Below are positions 43,903 to 55,322 of a stretch of 64,000 nt of DNA, piece after piece. Both the position numbers and the translations under genes were made by a program. Under the pieces are notes generated by a model. The model was not told the DNA's origin, made no database searches, and saw only the letters and a program-made list of their open reading frames with translations. Position 1 is the first letter of the stretch, and every line of letters begins with the position of its first letter. The DNA comes from Ceratopteris richardii (Eukaryota; Streptophyta; Polypodiopsida; Polypodiales; Pteridaceae), in contig CM035416.1 in the NCBI GenBank assembly GCA_020310875.1, positions 74,523,983 through 74,587,982 of the forward strand, read 5' to 3'.

Positions 43903-45542
43903 ACATGCTTCCCAAAAGATGGAGTCTTGACGGGACCACATACATCACTATGAACAAGCTGCAATTTTCTTGTAGTGTGTGTATGACTACCTTTTGGAAA
44001 AGAAGCACGATGCATTTTTCCATGCTTTTCAATGGACTCAAGTGTAGGCAAACCAATAACCATGTCCTTCTTTTGCAAGTAAAGCAAACTATTGAAGTTC
44101 AAGTGACCAAAATGAGCATGGCAAAGCTCCATTTCAACCATGGAAGAAGTATGTGCAACCAAGGCATTCGAGGCAGCCCTCTTGTATGTATCCATGCGAT
44201 ACAAACCATTGCATAATGTACCGGACATCACGATAACGTCGCCATTGCTGAAATCATGAACCATACACTTATCATCAACAAAGTGTACATGAAGTCCATC
44301 TTTGGCAATCAACGAAATTGAAATTAATTTCTTCTTGATACTGGGCACATACAATGCATTTTTCAAGAGAATCACACCTCCATTTGTAGCCCTAAGCTCA
44401 ATTTCTCCTACTCCAATGATAGGATAAGAGGCATTGTTTGCACACACCACATGTCCTCCTTTGGGTGCATCTTTCAAAGAGGCAAAAAATCTTTTGCATG
44501 ATGTTATGTGCTTTGAACCACCACTATCAAAGAACCAATCCGAATCAACCTCACTCACAACCATACATTTAGAATGCAAAGAAGCATCATAATGACATGT
44601 AACAACACATGCCCAAAAATCTTGAGCCATGTTAGCTTCATCATTCTTTACATTTGCTGAATTTTCAGCAATAGACATGCCAGATTCCTTCTTCTTTTCA
44701 TTGCGTTTAGCAAGCTTTCTACATTCATCAATAGTATGACCAGCCTTTCGGCAATATTTGCATCTCTTGTTCTTTTGCAAATCAGCATCATTAGCGGAAT
44801 GAGTGGAAAAGGAAGCTTGGGGCTTTGGTTTTGATGAACCCAAAGCTGAACCATACCCTCTTTTTCCCTTTTGTGAGATAGCAAGTGCTTGCGTTCCCTC
44901 AATCAAACCACTCCTATTCACCCTAGATTGCTCTTCTTGCAAAAGAAGAGACCAAACCTCATCAAATGCATAGATATTAGGATTTCGTTTTGCAACCAAA
45001 CGGAGTGTAGTAGCAAAGCTTTGAAAAGATTTCGGTAATCCTTTTAACAATGTAGAAATGAGTGATGCATCCGGAATGATCTTATCTATGTTTGCCAATT
45101 GCTCTTTCAAGTCCTTGATGTGAGTCACATACACATCCACCGACTTGTTTTCAGCCATACATACATCCTCAAGTTGCTTCCTCAAGTATGCAAGACGTGC
45201 TTCATTATGCATGGCATACAAAGAAGCAAGAGTGTCCCATGCCTGTCGTGATGTAGAATATGACCGAATGTGTGGAACTATACGACACTTCACAGAAAGT
45301 GCAATCAAAGCATGAGCTTGAGCATCTTTTCCATCCCATCTAAGATGCTCCTGTGTAGGTGGAGAAGGAGAAACCACTGTAGTTGAAGAAGAAGCTCCAT
45401 CTATGACAGTAGACAAGGACATGTTCCAAAGTTGTTTAGCAACAAGGACATGCTTCATCATGTAAGAACACATGGGATAGTTGGTCCCATCAAGCTTATC
45501 TTTAGCTTGAAGCATGCCAAACAAGCCATTGTTGCCCACCAT
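43903..45542 (-). pseudogene. Copia E gag-protease-integrase N-terminus
   Basis: Open for ~545 codons from the ATG at 45540-45542 (MVGNNGLFGMLQAKDKLDGTNY; in-frame upstream codons exist but lie in the leader). Domains: gag with 'WDGKDAQAHALIALSVK' and 'SVDVYVTHIKDLKEQL'; zinc knuckle CKYCRKAGHTIDEC complete; protease 'WFFDSGGSKHIT' with D-S-G intact; 'MELCHAHFGHLNF' from the HHCC finger. The CxxC half is missing: where copia B has 'KHVCEGCILGKM', this copy reads 'IEKHGKM', an in-frame deletion of about 8 residues. The integrase then starts ('HSDVCGPVKTPSFGK') and is cut at 43902 by element F, whose LTR supplies a spurious C-terminus in frame. Confidence 0.9.
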
Positions 45543-45821
45543 TTCACAAAAGAACAAGAATGTGATAAAATATTTACTTCGCCGAAAGCTGAAATGAATG
45601 CTGAAATTCCAGCTCACAAACCGTCACTCTGATAGCGATTCTGACTGCACGAATGGCTTTGAAATGGGGGTAAAACCTCAACACACCTGGTGGAAATGTT
45701 TCTTGGTTGCTGAAATTCACTCTTCTATGCTCCGAAGTCGATTTGCACTGTTAAAAGTGCGCGAACGCCGTGATGCGAAAAACCAAAACTTCAGAAGGAG
45801 TTGAACCTGCTCTAATACCAC
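45543..45821 (-). other. Copia E leader and primer site
   Basis: The leader between primer site and gag is about 260 bp. Primer site TGGTATTAGAGC (minus strand, 45809-45820) differs from the standard TGGTATCAGAGC by one base and lies one base from the LTR. Confidence 0.88.
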
Positions 45822-46113
45822 TATTGGGTGTGTGTAGAAGTGCACGAGACACACAACAAGCACACACAAGGAGCACAAATGCAGCAAGACACACGGAGAA
45901 GATGATGACTTGAATAGCTCTCTCTATTGACTAATGAACTGAACTGAAGTAAGAGCTGAATAATATCCCTAAGTACAAAGTACCACCACATATGAGAGTA
46001 TCAAGTATGTGGTAAGATGGGGAAAAAACTCTAGGCAGCACTAGAGTAAAAAGTGCCCATGTATAGGGAAAAGGTTCACATCAAAGCTACTCGAGGAACA
46101 CATAAGTGTAACA
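45822..46113 (-). repeat. Copia E 5' LTR
   Basis: 292 bp, TATTGGGTGTG to GTGTAACA. Matches 33511-33895 except for the 100-bp duplication in that copy and scattered substitutions. If this boundary is right the minus-strand LTR ends in CAATA rather than CA; the matched AACAC flanks support it. Confidence 0.87.
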
Positions 46114-46118
46114 AACAC

Positions 46119-47560
46119 AACATAAGGTACATCATGGTTCTCAAAATAAACTTTTTTTTTGAACTTCCCTTCTTGGGAATTAGGCACACAAATATTTCCT
46201 TTGCTTTTGACCAAACCTTGCTCAAGTTGGAAATTAGAGAATGCCTTATCCTCATTATTTTTTGATAACTTATTAATTATGGATTGATAGTAGTCATCAC
46301 CAATCTGTAAATCTTTGATATCTTGAATTGAATCCTTGTCTAGAACTATGAATCTAATCTGATGAAAAATACGAGATAATGTGTTTGTAGCTATATTGCT
46401 CTTGGCTTTTCTATATAGAATTTGCATGTGAAATTCTTGCATCAACTCAACCCATTTTGCACTCCCTTGAAGGTGAAATTGGGAACAAAAATACTTCAAT
46501 GTGTGATGATTTGTGTATACTTTAAAACTTGCCCCATACAAATAGTGTGTCCAAATCTTCAAAGCATGAAGTATTACATATAGTTCCTATTCATGGAGAG
46601 GCCAATTTCTTTGAGATGGAGAAAGTTTCTTACTTTCAAATACAACTCATCTACCATCTTGAATCAACAACACCAACTACGATGCCACTAGCAATGGTTT
46701 CAAACTCAAAAGATTGCTATAGATCTATGACTAAAAAAATTAGGACATTTGAAACTACTTATTTCTATGCATCAAAAGCTTGTTGTTGTGCACTGACCAA
46801 CATAGACTTTGGACTATTCAACAATAAATCTATCAAAGGTGCAGATATGTTTGAATAGCTAGCAATGAATATACAATAGAAGCCTGATAATCCTAAGAAT
46901 GATGGTAATTAGCACTCATTCTGAGGAATTTGACCAATTGAGGATCACAAAAACTTTCTGTGAGTCCATTCTACTTCCATGTGTAGAAATATCTATCCTG
47001 AGTACTCATACTAATATAAACATAACTATGTCTTCTCCTTGTTGACATAGACAATATTCTCATCCAATATCTTAAAAACTATATGTAAGTGATATTCATG
47101 CTCTTTTAAACTCTTACCATAAACCAAAAAATCATCCACAAAATCAACTAGGATGAAAAATATCATTCGTTAGCATCATAAATGTACCTGGAGATTTAGT
47201 TAAACCAAAAGGCATTACAAAATAATCACAGTGACCAAATCTATTATGGAAAACTATTTTATGTTCATCAACAAACTTAAATCTCATCTCATGATAACCA
47301 CTTTTAAGTCTATCTTACTATACACAATAACACCTCCTAGTGCACCGAGAATATCATCGATGAAGGGCATCGAATATTTACGCTTTATTGTAAAGTTATT
47401 AAATGTTTATAGTTTATATACATCCTAAAAAATCAATCCTTTTTGTGAACAAAAAGCATTGGGGACACAAAAGGTGAACAGTTTCTCGATCGTATGACGT
47501 ACTTCTTCCAGATTAATTGTGGGAATTGAACTCATGAATTACTAAATAAGAGTATGATGG
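46119..47560 (-). pseudogene. Gypsy-3 RT-RNase H-integrase N-terminus
   Basis: Right half of the chromovirus-like element whose left half is 31546-33130. RT from about 47540 leftward is frameshifted but keeps the catalytic 'LVDFVDDFLVYGKSLKEHEYHL' region (around 47070-47135, F-V-D-D intact). RNase H and the integrase zinc region lie in a 173-codon ORF (46041-46562): 'YTNHHTLKYFCSQF', 'MQEFHMQILYRKAKSNIA' and 'IISKLS'-like, ending 'YFENHDVP' at the break. Joining 46119 to 33130 while counting CAACA once restores the frame, direct evidence for nested insertion. Confidence 0.88.
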
Positions 47561-48125
47561 GCTAACCACTTGCCCTAAAAGCCATGGTTGAGGATTAATT
47601 CCTAATCCTCCCTCTTAGGGTGTTGCTCAACCATCTCCTGCCTATCATTTCTTGAGTCTTACATTTTTCCCTATCCAAACTTAGATATTGACTTTGATGA
47701 CATTACCATGGAACCGAGAAAAGAATTGTTAACTTTGAGAAGTAATCAATTGGAGCAAGGTAAAAACAATCTAAATGATTCTAAACAAAAACTGAAGGAG
47801 TCATGCCCAAAGAACAAGATATATTTTGGAAAAACACATCGACTTAGGCCTCACCAGATTGACATTGGGGATTGGGTATTAGTATATGATGGTAACTTTG
47901 ATACCCATTGTAATGCGATAAGGAAATCAACGAAGAGATGATTTGGGCCTTATGTGGTTGTGTCTATTTTTGAAAATTGCATGTATGGACTTTGGGAGTT
48001 TGATGGCAATCCTTTAAGATCTTTGATTTCAAGAAAGCACATAAAGTTGTTCAAGATGAGAATTAATACTGAGTAAAAGATTGATCAAGAGATGCTTGCT
48101 AATGAGGACACCAAAGATGAAGATA
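47561..48125 (+). pseudogene. Gypsy-1 integrase C-terminus, copy 2
   Basis: The ORF 47708-47941 (77 codons) reads 'NDSKQKLKESCPKNKIYFGKT', 'RLRPHQIDIGDWVLVYDGNFD'. After a stop, 'FGPYVVVSIFENCMYGLWEFDG' and 'LISRKHIKLF' follow to ~48055. This is the SH3-like end of the gypsy-1 integrase, more complete than copy 1 at 14150-14640. It abuts gypsy-3 RT in the opposite orientation with the same junction as copy 1. Confidence 0.84.
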
Positions 48126-48277
48126 ATGAATGGCTAGGTGAATGTATTTTATTTCAATTGTTTTATTTATTGTTGTTTCTATTCTATTTCCATTTTGTGC
48201 ATTTCATTCATTGCATCCCATGAAAATTATGGCATAAAAATGAAATTTTAAATTATGAGATATTACAATTATGAACA
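48126..48277. other. Short AT-rich spacer
   Basis: No feature seen; probably 3' untranslated DNA of gypsy-1. Confidence 0.4.
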
Positions 48278-49217
48278 TTGATGGGGGAAGTATCTCAACC
48301 CCTTTGCAACAACGAAGCATCAATGACCTCCATAGGTACCCTTGTTTGAACTCTACACACCAAAAATGTTCTTTCTTAGCCCATATGCAGAGAACTCCAA
48401 AGAACTTTTGTGGACCTATTGTAGACACCAAGAGCTTTCCATAAAAACAAATTTCACTCAAAATGGATGCTTATACAAAGAGAAACAATGTCCACAAGAT
48501 GAGCTAGTTGAAACCTCACAATTGTTGGTCAAACAGAGACCTCATTTCACTCTAGCAAACTTTTTTTTGAGAGTATATAGAGAATGAATCTCAAAATTGG
48601 GTTAACTTTATAGCAATCTAATACCTACCCAATGACACCAAAATCATAGCACCTTAAAACATATAGCAAAATAGTTCCAATAGAGCCTACACACAGAGAG
48701 ATACCAATTATCCAACTTCACGAAAATGAATGTTTCTCCAAGACTACTAAGAAAATGCTTCAAAAAATTGTTAAGCATAAAATAGAATTTAATAGCTATC
48801 CAATGAGACAAGAATTACATCAAATGGATACATAACAAATCAGGGATAGAGAGTTAGAACATTGCCTACACATACACATAGATATGCCTACTCAAAGAAA
48901 ACAAACAAGAAAGCAAGGGGCTTGCTTATTACAACTCCAACACTTAATGCTCACTTTACATAAGCTAAAACTCCAAGAAGATGGAATAAAAGAAGTTGGG
49001 ATACATGCTCCTTTTATAGTAAGAAGTGTTCCCCCAAAATCTAGGAAGTACCTTTCCGAATTAGCCTCCTAGGTTGGAGGACTTAGTTGAGATGATTTGG
49101 GGAGTGGTTGAGTGATTTTTCCTAATGGAATCTCGTGGATTTTGGCTTTTTTTGATTGATCTATATTTCTATGATTTATTTTCCACGAATTTTTAGCTTG
49201 AAGCTTGATTTTTAACA
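48278..49217 (-). repeat. Copia G 3' LTR (left edge uncertain)
   Basis: The right edge is firm: '...TTTTTAACA' then 'ctccccctcaagc', a minus-strand polypurine tract (49218-49230) like that of copia A. The left edge is inferred at TGATGGGGGAAG (48278), which gives TG...CA ends and ~940 bp. The minus strand has TATAAAAG near 49011-49018. The 5' partner would lie right of the CACTA element, outside the window. Confidence 0.6.
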
Positions 49218-49905
49218 CTCCCCCTCAAGCTTCAATTCTTCGTCCTCATCCGAGCTGCTTCATGTTGATGCATTGCTTGAATTTTGAAATCTTCATTCCA
49301 TCCAAAGAATTTGTAAACATGTCAGCAACTTGGTCCTTGGTACCAATAGGATGTACTCAGATTTACTTGGATATGACCTTTTCCTTTATGAGGTGATAGT
49401 GCAATTCAATATGCTTGGTTCTAGCATGATAGATAGGATTCGATGCTAGATGAATGCTACTCATATTGTCGCAAAAAATTGGATATGTGTCAACCTACAA
49501 ATTAAGCTTCATAAATAACTTCTTAATCCACATTAGCTCACATGTGACTTAAGATCTATACTCAGCCTTGATGGAAGATAATAGCAGTGTGGATTGGTTC
49601 TTTGAAATCCATGAGATGATCTTGTTACCTAGCATGAGTAGGAAACCACTTGTACTTCTTCTATCTTCTTTAGAACTTGCCTAATCGGCATTGGAGTAAG
49701 ATTTTAACTGCATATCATCATCAAATGAGTAGAACAATCCTTCATTTATAGTGGCCTTGAGATACTGTAGCATTCTTCTTGCAGCTTGCAAGTGTGTAGT
49801 CCTTGGACTATGCATAAACTATGATAACACTCCAAATCCATATGATATGTCGGGTCTAGTTACTGTGGCACAATTGAAAGAACCTACAATAGATCCATAA
49901 AAATT
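49218..49905 (-). pseudogene. Copia G RNase H
   Basis: Minus-strand frames with stops: 'EDRRSTSGFLLML', 'ISWISKNQSTLLLSS' (Ser-Ser-Ile for the usual Ser-Thr-Glu, so an acidic active-site residue is lost), 'FCDNMSSIHLASNP', 'ARTKHIELHYHLIKEKV' and 'VADMFTNSLD' near the C-terminus. Interrupted at 49905 by copia D; RT continues at 55323. Confidence 0.86.
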
Positions 49906-50286
49906 TGTTAAGATATCAAGCTCAACATGTGATGATCTAGGATAACACTTATCACTTTTCATTTCTCTGACATGTATAGTGGTCACGTCGGTATATGTAA
50001 GGGACACTTTATTGAGCTTTTTTAGATTTATCTACTGAGAGTGATGGCACATTTGTTTTCTTGTCAGCTCACTCATTCGCAGACATTAGGTTTTTCCTTA
50101 TGTACTAGTCTTTATATATTGCACTGTTGTATTCTTGTTTTTATGTCATTCTTCTACATTCCTTTTATATAATAAACGAAGAAGAAGAAGAAGATCATTC
50201 TTCCTTGCCTCAATCTGTGTGTGTGCTTCTCCTTGATTGAGAGATTATGTGTGTGAGCTCTCATCCTTATCTCCTTCTTCATTACA
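49906..50286 (+). repeat. Copia D 5' LTR
   Basis: TGTTAAGATATC to CATTACA. It contains TTTATATATTGC near 50110 (TATA box candidate), a GAA/AAG run near 50178-50193 and two copies of the 'cattcttc' motif. Aligns with 54947-55322. Confidence 0.92.
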
Positions 50287-50298
50287 CGGTATCAGAGC
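50287..50298 (+). other. Copia D primer-binding site (tRNA-iMet)
   Basis: CGGTATCAGAGC directly after the LTR; one mismatch (first base) to the standard initiator-Met site. Confidence 0.9.
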
Positions 50299-50681
50299 TA
50301 GTGTGGCTATAGAGAGCACGTGGAGAAGGTCAACGGTGAAGAGTACGGGAGAAGACATGGAGAAAGCACGATTCACAAACGACCTCAGTTTGCTACAAAA
50401 ATTGGCATGAAGGTAGATCAAAGTTTTGGAGCCATCTTGACCTCCATTTCAAGCTTGCAAGCTGGGGCCCATAGAAAAACCAAGTGAGTCTACAAAATTC
50501 TAACTTCCATCGTGTTTGAAAACACTTACATATTTTAGATCCAGAATTTGAAGTGATTTTGTGTACTGTTGATACACGAAAACTGTGTTTTTCTGAGATC
50601 GAACTGTCACATCATAGTGTAAAAGTGTTTAAGCAGAAGTTCTACTTGTAGTGTTTAGCAATGTTGTGAATAGCTGCAGAA

Positions 50682-51540
50682 ATGGCAAACGTAGATGGAA
50701 TGAGTTAGCTTACGAGTGATAAGCTAGACAAGAACAACTTCCATGCTTGGGGATTCAGGATGATGAATTTCTTGATGGGAAAAGGCTACCAGAAGTACAT
50801 CGAAGGAGAGAATGAAAATGCTCTGCAGTTACTAGAGAGGAATCTGACTGTAGCCCAATTAAGAACATATGAAGAATGGAATCAAGTAGCACAAAAGGTA
50901 ATGTATTGGCTATCTATAAGCATACATGATAGAAAGATTGGGCACATATAGGATGCCAAGACTCCGAAAGAGGCTTGGAATAGTTTGGTCACATTGTATG
51001 AGACCAATACAAAGGCACGTAAATTGCAACTCAAGAATGAGCTGTATCACTAGAGTAAAAGGGCATGTTGATAAGTGACTACACTCTGAAAATCAAAAGC
51101 ATATGTGAGTCACTTGCATCTATTGGCGTGAGTGTAGATGATGATGATGATAAGGTGGAAGTATGCCGTCATGGTTTAGGAGCTGCATATAAGCAATTCA
51201 AACTTCTATACAAACCAGGGAAAATATTCTGAATTTTGCTGATCTAGTATCTGTGTTGATTATTGAAGAAAATAATCTTGGTGAGGATTCAAGCTCCCAA
51301 GGAAAACCCAGTTTTGAGCAGGTATTCTCCTTTGGAAGAGGAAGGGGCAGAGGTAGAGGCTTCGAAAGCGGAAGAGGGCACAATAACCAAGACCAAGGTC
51401 AACAACAGAATCATGCAGGAGGAAGAGGAGAGTTTTGAGGCAAGGAGAGCCAAAGAGGTCGCATAAATTTCCAAAGAAAGGATTCAGGTAATGACAGGAA
51501 AGGATGCTGGAATTGTGGTACTTTGAACATGATTGCAGGT
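50682..51540 (+). pseudogene. Copia D gag
   Basis: Starts ATG at 50682 (MANVDGMS then a stop). Open pieces give 'NNFHAWGFRMMNFLMGKGY', 'TVAQLRTYEEWNQ', 'PKEAWNSLVTLYET' and 'ARKLQLKNEL', a UBN2/gag pattern. A Gly/Arg-rich 'GRGRGRGFESGRGH' precedes a zinc knuckle with CWNCG intact, then a 1-base loss before the His-Asp-Cys part. At least four stops. Confidence 0.87.
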
Positions 51541-53198
51541 TGAAAAATCAAAATAATAGAAGGCCGCAAAACAACTATGTGTCCACAAGTGCATATGATT
51601 CTAAGAAGCTGTTCATGGTTCAACATCACATGATTAATATGATGTTTGCTGGTGTTTCAAAATCAAATGATAATGTCTAGTATGTTGTTCAAGTGCTTCA
51701 AATCACATGACCAGTCATGCGGAATGGTTTAGTAGTTTGCAGAAATTGCAAGTTTCTAGATATGTTGAAACAAGTGATGACACATCACATCCTATTGAGC
51801 ATACATGAAATATAGAACTTTCTATGGAGGATGGGAAGGTAAACCACCTTGCTGATGTGCTCCATGTTCCAATATAACAAAGAATCTAGTTTTTGTTGGA
51901 TAAATGGTTGACCACGGATTACAAGTCAGGTTCAATGTTGATGGGTTATATGTAGAAGAGTACAAATAGGGTGGACAATTGATTGGCAAAGGAAACAAAG
52001 AGGGTAGGATGTTCACCTTAAATGTGAAAATTCCTAAAATGAATGCAACCATGTTTGCCAAAGTTGTAGGAGTTATTGCTAATATAGAGATCTGTCACAA
52101 ACAGATTGGAGATGCAAACTTACAGAGGCTGAAACTGATGCAGTCAAAGGAGATTGTCCATGGACTACCAATTTTCAAGGTTGCAGCGATGCAAAAGGTA
52201 TGTGCAGGATGTCAATTTAGTAAATAGTCAAGATCATCATTTTCGCATGACAAGCATGTTAGTGAGAATGTACTAGAAATAGTACATACAGATGTTTGGG
52301 GTCCTACAAAGACCACATCTATGGACAATTGCAAGTTTTATGTTACCTTCATTGATGACCATACACGAAAAGTGTGGGTATATTTCATGAAAGAGAAGAG
52401 TGAGGTGTTCACTCACGTCAAGAAATTTAAAGCTATGGTGTAAAAGCAGACAAGAAAGTATATTCAAATATTAAGATCTAATGGAGGAGGTGAATACATA
52501 TCAAATGAGTTCAACAACTTTCTTAAAAGTCATGAAATTCGACGTCAGTTTTCATGTAGATACACACCACAAGAGAATGGCGTTGTTGAACGAAAAAATA
52601 GACATATTGTAGAAATAGCAAGAGCCTTGATGGCTGAGAAGAATATGCCTCATTGTTATTGGGAGAAGCTATGCATACTGCTGTATATAGCATAAACAAA
52701 ACTCCAATTGCTTCTATACATCAAGTTACACCTAAAGAGAATTTTACAGGCAAAAGGCCAAAGTTATCACATATGAAAGTATTTGATTGTATTGCATATG
52801 TACATGTTCCAGATGAGTTGAGGACGAAGCTTGATCCAAAAGTAGAAAAGTGTATCTTCATTGGATACTCCCTTGAACAAAAGGGATATAAATGTTATAA
52901 TCCACTCACACGACAGATGAAGAGGAGTAGAGTTGTTGTATTTGATGAAATGTCAAGCTTCTATGCAGATGCCAAAGATGGGCTTAATCTTGAATCAAAT
53001 GACAAAGAAAATGCTAAAAAATTGAGTGCAAAATCTCAAGTTTTGAGTGGAATAGATGCATCACCAAGGAATAGTCTCAACTCAAATCTATGGATTGGAA
53101 GATTGCGTGGAAGTTTTAGTCCAACAAATTCATCAAATACATCCAAGAAAGGTAAAGAAAAGTTTTCTACTAGTAGTAAAACATGTGCACGTTTTTAA
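51541..53198 (+). pseudogene. Copia D protease-integrase
   Basis: The protease region is nearly erased (only 'SNHMTSHAEWF'-like around 51695-51730). The pre-integrase finger shows 'GNKEGRMFTLNVK' and 'VCAGCQFSK' (51979-52227). The integrase core: 'IVHTDVWGPTKT', 'FYVTFIDDHTRKVWVYF', then 'RSNGGGEYIS' with Asn for the second catalytic Asp, and Glu present in 'ENGVVERKNRHI'. The C-terminus (52653-53198, 181 codons) holds 'MKVFDCIAYVHVPDELRTK' and 'IFIGYSLEQKGYKCYNP'. Stops near 52441 and frameshifts split the domain. Confidence 0.88.
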
Positions 53199-53252
53199 GA
53201 GGTTGATGGAGATTCAAGCGGTTCAGACAAGAGTCTTGATGAGGAACTTGGA

Positions 53253-54442
53253 TTGCCCTCTGTGAAGATTCCAGGAGTAAGAAAGGCACATGCAGATGAA
53301 ACAAGGAGAAGTGACCTAGGGCAAAGAAGATCTAGGAGGATGCAGAATTCAGTGCAACGTTTGATGTATGATAGTTGTATGGCTTGTCATTGTGCCTACA
53401 TTACCAAGGTAATACAAGATGCTGAACCTTCTTGCTTTGAAGATGCAATTGGAAATGCAGATTGGAAAAAAGCTATGGATGAGGAGATGGCTTCACTTTA
53501 TGGAAACGAAACATGGAAGCTGGTTCAATTGCCACAGGAAAGAAACCCATAGGCTGCAAGTGGCTTTACAAGGTACAACACAATGCTGATGGCATAGGCA
53601 GGTACAAAGCATGATTGGTAGCAAAAGGATATGCACAAATATATGGAATAGATTATGAAGAAACATTTAGCCCTGTAGCTAAAATGTCTGTTGCATTAGC
53701 TATAGCAAAAGGATGGACTTCACATCAGATGGATGTGAAGAATGCTTTCCTACATAGTGAGTTAAAGGAAGAAGTACACATGGACCACCCACAAGGATAT
53801 GAAGATTCAAAGCATTTAGAATATATTTGCAGGTCGCAAAAGGCTTTGTATGGGCTGAAGCAAGCTCCTCGTGCATGGCATGCAAGGATTTCTAATTACT
53901 TAACCACCATTGGGTTTTTTATGTGTGATGCAGGTCATTCACTATATGCAAGGAAGGGTGATGATGGCATCAGAATTGTGGATATTTATGTTGATGACTT
54001 GATTGTAGGTGGTGATAATGAAGAAATCATTAAAGAGGTAACGCAACTTCTTATGCAAGAATTTGACATGAAAGATCTTGGCATGCTGTGCTATTTCTTG
54101 GGCATTGAGTTTATACATATAGAAATAGGTATATGGATGTCACAAAGGCAATATGCCTTGAATATGCTGCAAAAGTATGGTATGACTGATTGCAAGCCAA
54201 TTTCTATGCCATTAGATCAGAATTTGAAGTTGGATACTACATCAGGTGAAGCATTGGAAAATGCTACTATGTACAGGAAAATTGTGGGAAGCTTGATATA
54301 TCTCATAATTACAAGGCTTGATCTAAGCTACACTGTTGGACTTGGAAGTCCATTCATGGAGGTTCCCAGGAAGCTACATTTGGATGTTTTTAGGCACACT
54401 CTACATTATGTGAGTGCTACTGGATTATGCATTGTTTTATGA
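53253..54442 (+). pseudogene. Copia D reverse transcriptase
   Basis: The first frame (53253-53552) carries the linker and 'SCFEDAIGNADWKKAMDEEM'. After a frameshift near 53550 the 275-codon frame (53615-54442) has 'IDYEETFSPVAKMS', 'MDVKNAFLHSELKEEVHM', 'KALYGLKQAPRAWH', the catalytic 'IYVDDLIVGG', 'DLGMLCYFLGIEF' and 'CKPISMPLDQN'. A segment between 'AKMS' and 'VALAIAKGW' is shortened. The YVDD box is intact. Confidence 0.9.
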
Positions 54443-54986
54443 AGCTGGTGTAGATTTGCAGGCTCACAAATACACCGATGTAGATTGGGTTGGTAGCATT
54501 CCAGATAGAAGATCTACTAATGGTTTTCTATTCTCAATTGGGAGTGCAATTATTACATGGAGCAGTAAGAAGCAACCCACTGTTGCTTTGTCGAGTACAG
54601 AGGCTGAGTATAGAGGTGTTGCAATGATAGCATGTGAGGCATCATGGCTAGAGGTGCTGCTTGCAGATTTAGATGTGGAAGTGCAAAAGCCTATCACCAT
54701 CTATTGTGATAATCTTAGCAGCATACAATTAGCAGGAAGCCCTATTTTTCATGCTAGAACAAATCATATCGAGGTACATTATCACCTCATCAGAGAGAAG
54801 GTATTAGCAGGTGATATTGATCTTGTTTATGTGAGAACATATGAGCAGGTTGCTAATATTTTCACTAAAGCACTTGGAGCAGAGAAGCTAAAGAAGTTTT
54901 GGAAGATGCTTGGATTAGAGGACATGGCTTTGAGCATGAGAGGGAGTGTTGAGATATCAAGCTCAGCATGTGATGATCCAGGATAA
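54414..54986 (+). pseudogene. Copia D RNase H
   Basis: 190-codon frame overlapping the RT frame by 29 bp, so a frameshift separates them. 'YTDVDWVGSIPDRRSTNGF', 'ALSSTEAEYRGVAM', 'CDNLSSIQLAGSPIFHART', 'HIEVHYHLIREKVLAGDIDL' and 'FTKALGAEKLKKF'. All four acidic positions of copia RNase H appear present. The frame ends inside the 3' LTR. Confidence 0.9.
54932..54946 (+). other. Copia D polypurine tract
   Basis: GAGCATGAGAGGGAG immediately before the TGTTGAGATATC start of the 3' LTR. Confidence 0.85.
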
Positions 54987-55322
54987 CTCGTATCACTTTT
55001 CATTTCTCTGACATGTATAGTGGTCACACCGGTATATGTCAAGGACACTTTATTGAGCTTTATTAGATTTATCTACCGAGAGTGATGACACATTTGTTTT
55101 CTTGCGAACTCACTCATTCGCGGACATTAGGTTTTTCCTTATGTATTGGTCTTTATATATTGCACTTGTTGTATTCTTGTTTTTAGGTCATTCTTGTACA
55201 TTCCTTTTATGTTATAGAAGAAGAAGAAGGTCATTCTTCCTTGCCTCAATCTGTGTGCGTGCTTCTCCTTGATTATGAGATTGTGTGTGTGAGTTGTATT
55301 CCCTATCTCCTTCCTCGTGACA
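54947..55322 (+). repeat. Copia D 3' LTR
   Basis: TGTTGAGATATC to CTCGTGACA, 376 bp; aligns with 49906-50286. TTTATATATTGC recurs near 55150. Confidence 0.92.

Larger units (their letters stand above)
33511..46113 (-). mobile_element. Copia E, interrupted by element F
   Basis: Minus-strand Ty1/copia element whose two LTRs lie 12 kb apart because element F (37602-43902) and a smaller unidentified insert (around 35634-36870) sit inside it. Its insertion is marked by the duplication AACAC at 33506-33510 and 46114-46118. Without inserts it would be about 5 kb. It is related to copia B (same gag and integrase style). It is damaged in the integrase zinc finger, integrase core and RT region. Confidence 0.9.
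49906..55322 (+). mobile_element. Copia D: full-length Ty1/copia, plus strand
   Basis: 5417 bp with LTRs of 381 and 376 bp, primer site, polypurine tract and all copia domains on the plus strand. It is inserted head-on into copia G; flanks AAATT (49901-49905) and AAAGT (55323-55327) are a 5-bp duplication with one mismatch. Many stops and frameshifts in gag-pol and visible LTR divergence make it old and inactive. A solo LTR of the same family lies at 33131-33509. Confidence 0.93.

Noticed and set aside
50177..50195. Independent GAA microsatellite
   Set aside because: It is an ordinary part of the copia D LTR, present in all three LTR copies with different lengths.
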